In this document: positions 6,687 to 9,017 of the stretch, one piece after another
Position numbering within the stretch: position 1 is the stretch's first letter
Layout of the letters: each line of letters opens with the position of its first letter
Assembly: GCA_029256365.1 (NCBI GenBank)
Contig: JAQSYB010000063.1
Location: 1-9,017 of the forward strand
DNA from: Clostridia bacterium
Lineage (GTDB): Bacteria > Bacillota > Clostridia > Lutisporales > Lutisporaceae
Reading direction: 5' to 3'
DNA length: 9,017 bases
Program-made: the position numbers and the translations under genes
The notes under the pieces: generated by a model
What the model saw: the letters and a program-made list of their open reading frames with translations, nothing else
Told to the model about the DNA's origin: nothing
The model's database searches: none

Positions 6687-6704
6687 GGGGGGGTAATACA
6701 TTTG
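6687..6704 (+). promoter_or_regulatory. Unusual G7 ribosome binding site with TTG start
   Basis: A run of seven G (6687-6693) preceded by A stands where AGGAGG is expected, 8 bases before the TTG at 6702. No ATG or GTG in this frame lies nearer to it, and the protein reads MSIIDTSFAQQL from this TTG, in line with the start of the sensor domain. The G run can still pair with the CCUCC end of 16S rRNA. Confidence 0.55.
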
Positions 6705-7553
6705 TCTATTATTGATACGTCATTTGCACAACAATTAATCAATCTAATCAGTAAGGAAACTGGTCAAAACGCACATATTTTTGGCGAGGAAGGAAGAATT
6801 ATTGCTACTAGTCAACCAGAAAGACTTGGGACCATTCACTCTGGTGCAAAAGATATTATGTCAGGAAAAATTGATTTTATTGCTATAACCGAAGATATGG
6901 CAAAAGAAATGAGTGGTACTAGACCTGGATTCAGTGTTGGTATCGATTCAAAGAATGTACGCATTGGTGCAATCGGCATAAGTGGAGATCCACAGCAAAT
7001 GAAACCAATTGCTATGATAGCTAGCCATGTAATTATTTCTGAGTATGAAAGAAATATTTTTATGAATAGCATTGCCACCATGGCAAATGAAATTAACGAA
7101 AGCCTTCAAGAATCCACTTCTGGTGTAGAGGAAATATCCAGCGCTACGGAGCAGCAAGCAGAAAGCGTAGAAAGCTTAAACAAAATGATTATAGCTGCAA
7201 AAGGTAATGTAATGGAAACAAACCAGATCGTCGATCTGATTCAGAAAATTTCAAAACAAATAAATATATTAGGTATTAATGCATCTATCGAGGCTGCTCG
7301 ATTAGGAAATGAGGGAAGAGGCTTTAGCATCGTAGCTAGTGAAGTAAGAAAGCTGGCAGAGAGCACAGGTACTTCAGTAAACAAAATAGATGAGATGTTA
7401 AAGAGAATACAAGAAAATATTGTGACTATTTCTGATAGCATTCAAGATTACTCTGTGTCCTCAAAAAATCAAACCGTGGTAGTTCAATCCCTAGCCCAGG
7501 AGCTAGAGCATATTACTACTGCTGTAGATAATTTTACTAAATTATTGAGTTAA
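6702..7553 (+). CDS. Soluble chemoreceptor: diacid-recognition-like sensor plus MCP signalling domain
   Basis: 283 residues with no transmembrane segment or signal peptide, so cytoplasmic. Residues about 5-115 resemble the putative sugar diacid recognition domain of CdaR-type regulators (QLINLISKETGQNAHIFGEE, 11-30; FSVGIDSKNVRIGAIGISGD, 77-96). Residues about 120-283 are a short MCP signalling coiled coil whose hairpin tip is clear: QINILGINASIEAARLGNEG (186-205) then RGFSIVASEVRKLAEST (206-222), the region that contacts CheA/CheW. ATEQQAES (148-155) resembles, but does not exactly match, a methylation site. Its size recalls small soluble receptors such as B. subtilis YfmS. It is transcribed away from the lactate operon and is followed 58 bases later by a 2-hydroxyacid dehydrogenase. 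Ligand unknown; a hydroxyacid or dicarboxylate is inferred from the domain and neighbours. Confidence 0.82.
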   Translation: MSIIDTSFAQQLINLISKETGQNAHIFGEEGRIIATSQPERLGTIHSGAKDIMSGKIDFIAITEDMAKEMSGTRPGFSVGIDSKNVRIGAIGISGDPQQMKPIAMIASHVIISEYERNIFMNSIATMANEINESLQESTSGVEEISSATEQQAESVESLNKMIIAAKGNVMETNQIVDLIQKISKQINILGINASIEAARLGNEGRGFSIVASEVRKLAESTGTSVNKIDEMLKRIQENIVTISDSIQDYSVSSKNQTVVVQSLAQELEHITTAVDNFTKLLS

Positions 7554-7565
7554 GCTGCGCTTGTT

Positions 7566-7594
7566 TTGTCGCTGTTCAATGTCCAAATTATCAT
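7566..7594 (+). promoter_or_regulatory. Weak candidate promoter before the 2-hydroxyacid dehydrogenase
   Basis: TTGTCG (7566-7571), 17-base spacer, TATCAT (7589-7594). The match is fair, but the start point would fall at about 7601, on the ribosome site itself, leaving almost no leader. Read-through from the receptor gene is at least as likely, since no terminator is seen between the two genes. Confidence 0.2.
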
Positions 7595-7611
7595 TAATAT
7601 AGGAGGTGCCC

Positions 7612-8574
7612 ATGCATAAAATCGTGTTTCTCAATTCAGCGAGGCTAGACTTTGACAATCAACTTAGTTTTTCACCGCTGATGGGATTAGGTACTTTTAC
7701 TAAGTTTGATGAAAGTAGTAATGAAGAAATACTGCAAAGGGTTCAGGATCAGGATATTGTCATTACAAAGGAATTGCCAATAGGAAAAGACTTAATTGAG
7801 CAATTCCCATCCTCAGTCAAGCTCATATGCGAAGCAGGAACTGGTTATAACAACATTGACATTGTTGCTGCCGCTATAAAAGGAATCACTGTATGCAATG
7901 TTCCAGGCTATAGTACTGAGGCAGTCGCTCAATTAGCGATTACCTTCATGTTGAATTTATCCTCTTCAATGATTTTACAGCAAAAAATGATTGCCAGAAA
8001 TAACTTCGATAATTTCACAAGATGTCTTCAAGTGCCTCATTTCGAATTGCAAAATAAAACTCTTGGAGTGATTGGTGCCGGGACCATCGGACAGCATGTT
8101 ATAAAGATTGCTAGGGCTTTTGGGATGAACATACTTGTTTATAACCGAACTCCCAAGACCTTCAGCGATTCAAATGTCAAGCAGGTAGCTCTGGAAGAAT
8201 TGCTTGAGAATAGTGATTTTGTTTCGATTCACTGTCCACTTACCGCTGAAACAAAACATCTTATTAATAAAGAAAGTTTAAAACGGATGAAAGCTTCTGC
8301 ATTTATAATCAACACCTCAAGAGGGCCAATTATTAAAGAAACTGATTTGATAGAAGCTTTGCAAAAAGGCGAAATTGCTGGTGCTGCCCTAGATGTCCAA
8401 GATCCGGAGCCACCTGAGTTGAACAACCCCTTATTTGCCATGGATAACGTAATCCTTACACCTCATATTGGCTGGAAATGCTATGAGTCTAGGCAAAGGC
8501 TGATAGATCTTTTGACGAATAATATCAAATTATTTATTCAAGGAACTCCAATAAATGTTGTAGGTAAAAACTAA
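7612..8574 (+). CDS. D-isomer-specific 2-hydroxyacid dehydrogenase (probable NADP-type hydroxypyruvate/glyoxylate reductase)
   Basis: 320 residues, normal for the family, which interconverts 2-ketoacids and D-2-hydroxyacids. The Rossmann motif is GVIGAGTIGQHV (152-163). The catalytic triad is visible as Arg237 (INTSRGPI), Glu266 (LDVQDPEP) and His285 (TPHIGW). CNVPGYSTEAVAQ (95-107) and HIGWKCYESRQRL (285-297) resemble the glycerate dehydrogenase/hydroxypyruvate reductase branch. After the second beta strand comes VYNRTPK (176-182); NAD-specific members have Asp here, while Asn-Arg-Thr suggests NADP(H). The start is the ATG at 7612, 5 bases after AGGAGG (7601-7606); an in-frame GTG at 7606 overlaps that site. 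A strong terminator follows. The exact substrate is not readable: glyoxylate, hydroxypyruvate or pyruvate are options, and its nearness to the lactate operon does not prove it is a lactate dehydrogenase. Confidence 0.9.
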   Translation: MHKIVFLNSARLDFDNQLSFSPLMGLGTFTKFDESSNEEILQRVQDQDIVITKELPIGKDLIEQFPSSVKLICEAGTGYNNIDIVAAAIKGITVCNVPGYSTEAVAQLAITFMLNLSSSMILQQKMIARNNFDNFTRCLQVPHFELQNKTLGVIGAGTIGQHVIKIARAFGMNILVYNRTPKTFSDSNVKQVALEELLENSDFVSIHCPLTAETKHLINKESLKRMKASAFIINTSRGPIIKETDLIEALQKGEIAGAALDVQDPEPPELNNPLFAMDNVILTPHIGWKCYESRQRLIDLLTNNIKLFIQGTPINVVGKN

Positions 8575-8594
8575 TATAGAACAGATCCAACCAT

Positions 8595-8634
8595 AGCAAG
8601 ATGACTTAGAATAGTTCGTCTTGCTTCTTTTTTT
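8595..8634 (+). terminator. Intrinsic terminator after the 2-hydroxyacid dehydrogenase
   Basis: AGCAAGATGA (8595-8604) pairs with TCGTCTTGCT (8616-8625), ten pairs including one G-U, with an 11-base loop, followed by TCTTTTTTT. It starts 20 bases after the stop codon and closes the receptor/dehydrogenase unit. Confidence 0.88.
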
Positions 8635-8710
8635 ACTTTATTTATAAAAATGACTTTTAAAACAAATACTAGGATTAAGTTTATTCAACCATGATGAAGG
8701 GAGTAATTTT

Positions 8711-8914
8711 ATGAATAGAGTCCATTATAATGTTACAGGCTTGCAAAATGTACAAATGAAAACTCAAGTAGAAAACGCATTAGGAAAATTAAATGGCGTG
8801 CAGATGGTAAATGTAGATATGGAACGAAGCTCTATAGAGGTTGGCTTTAATGATCTCACAGATAAAAGTGAAATCAAGCAATGCATTGAACACGTTGGCT
8901 TTGAAATCGAATAA
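8711..8914 (+). CDS. Small heavy-metal-associated (HMA/CopZ-like) fold protein lacking CxxC
   Basis: 67 residues. The pattern VTGLQNVQMKTQVENALGKL (8-27), NGVQMVNVDMERSSIEVGF (28-46), then IKQCIEHVGFEIE (55-67), reproduces the beta-alpha-beta-beta-alpha-beta layout of copper chaperones and HMA domains, including the LxGV turn and the closing GFE-I. Where the family has GMxCxxC the protein has GLQNVQM, so both metal-binding cysteines are absent; the only cysteine is Cys58 in the second helix. Copper delivery in the classical way is therefore unlikely, and a regulatory or protein-binding role is possible. The ATG has GGGAG at 8699-8703, 7 bases upstream. It stands between two strong terminators, so it is a single-gene unit. 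No copper ATPase or metal regulator is nearby. Confidence 0.75.
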   Translation: MNRVHYNVTGLQNVQMKTQVENALGKLNGVQMVNVDMERSSIEVGFNDLTDKSEIKQCIEHVGFEIE

Positions 8915-8939
8915 CCGGCAATGATAAAAACTTCATAAG

Positions 8940-8983
8940 AATAGGCTATTGAAGGTTTCTCCAATAGCCTATTTGTATTTTTT
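8940..8983 (+). terminator. Intrinsic terminator after the HMA-like gene
   Basis: AATAGGCTATTG (8940-8951) and CAATAGCCTATT (8962-8973) form a perfect 12-bp stem with a 10-base loop, followed by TGTATTTTTT. It begins 26 bases after the stop codon. Confidence 0.9.
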
Positions 8984-8997
8984 GACGTTGTTTTAAT

Positions 8998-9017
8998 AAT
9001 TGGCAAATCCAATTTTT
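8998..9017. repeat. Short hairpin at the window edge
   Basis: AATTGG (8998-9003) and CCAATT (9009-9014) with a 5-base loop are followed by TTT at the edge. It could be a second weak terminator or part of a regulatory site of the next gene; the window ends before this can be judged. Confidence 0.25.

Larger units (their letters stand above)
6211..6701. other. Divergent AT-rich intergenic regulatory region (490 bases)
   Basis: Lies between the divergent lctP and chemoreceptor genes. No supported gene is seen: an open frame at 6444-6650 lacks a ribosome site and encodes low-complexity hydrophobic sequence. The lctP half holds the TGGTC-T-GACCA dyad (6345-6355), a candidate promoter (6334-6362) and a 19-bp dyad (6267-6285). 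The receptor half holds a 26-bp imperfect palindrome (6622-6647) and a weak promoter candidate. The middle (about 6370-6610) is very AT-rich with T runs and shows nothing else I can support. Confidence 0.7.

Noticed and set aside
7557..7567. Possible hairpin AGCTGCGCT just after the receptor stop codon
   Set aside because: The stem is only about 4 bp with no effective T run, so it is not counted as a terminator between receptor and dehydrogenase.

Overview
The window looks like chromosomal DNA of a low-GC, anaerobic Firmicute of the class Clostridia. The signs are AT-rich intergenic DNA, strong AGGAGG ribosome binding sites, TTG starts, and a lactate dehydrogenase encoded together with its own electron-transferring flavoprotein (ETF), as in acetogens and related clostridia. 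The genus cannot be fixed from sequence reading alone. No rRNA, tRNA, CRISPR array, insertion sequence or phage gene is visible.

Left two thirds (1-6210, all on the minus strand): a lactate-utilisation operon. Read in its own direction it runs lactate permease (lctP, 6210-4528), FadR-family GntR regulator (4464-3751), etfB (3683-2880), etfA (2867-1866), FAD-linked lactate dehydrogenase (1864-449) and the N-terminal part of lactate racemase larA (374 to beyond the left edge). This is the same six-function set as the Acetobacterium woodii lct cluster, with the permease placed first. Proposed pathway: LctP imports lactate, LarA interconverts L- and D-lactate, and the dehydrogenase/EtfAB complex oxidises lactate to pyruvate. 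By family knowledge the low-potential barrier to NAD+ reduction is overcome by flavin-based coupling to ferredoxin oxidation. The GntR protein probably controls the operon by lactate. Two intercistronic hairpins (after the regulator gene and after the dehydrogenase gene) may tune the relative expression of the parts.

Centre (6211-6701): a 490-base AT-rich divergent intergenic region. On the lctP side it holds a perfect TGGTC-T-GACCA operator-like dyad inside the spacer of a candidate promoter and a 19-bp dyad in the leader. On the other side it holds a 26-bp imperfect palindrome in front of a receptor gene.

Right third (6702-9017, all plus strand): a soluble chemoreceptor-like protein with a sugar-diacid-recognition-like sensor domain and an MCP signalling domain (6702-7553); a D-2-hydroxyacid dehydrogenase with an NADP-type Rossmann motif (7612-8574) followed by a strong terminator; and a small heavy-metal-associated-like protein that lacks the CxxC metal site (8711-8914), also followed by a strong terminator. 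The receptor next to a lactate operon and a 2-hydroxyacid dehydrogenase suggests a local theme of sensing and metabolising 2-hydroxyacids. That link is inference from neighbourhood.
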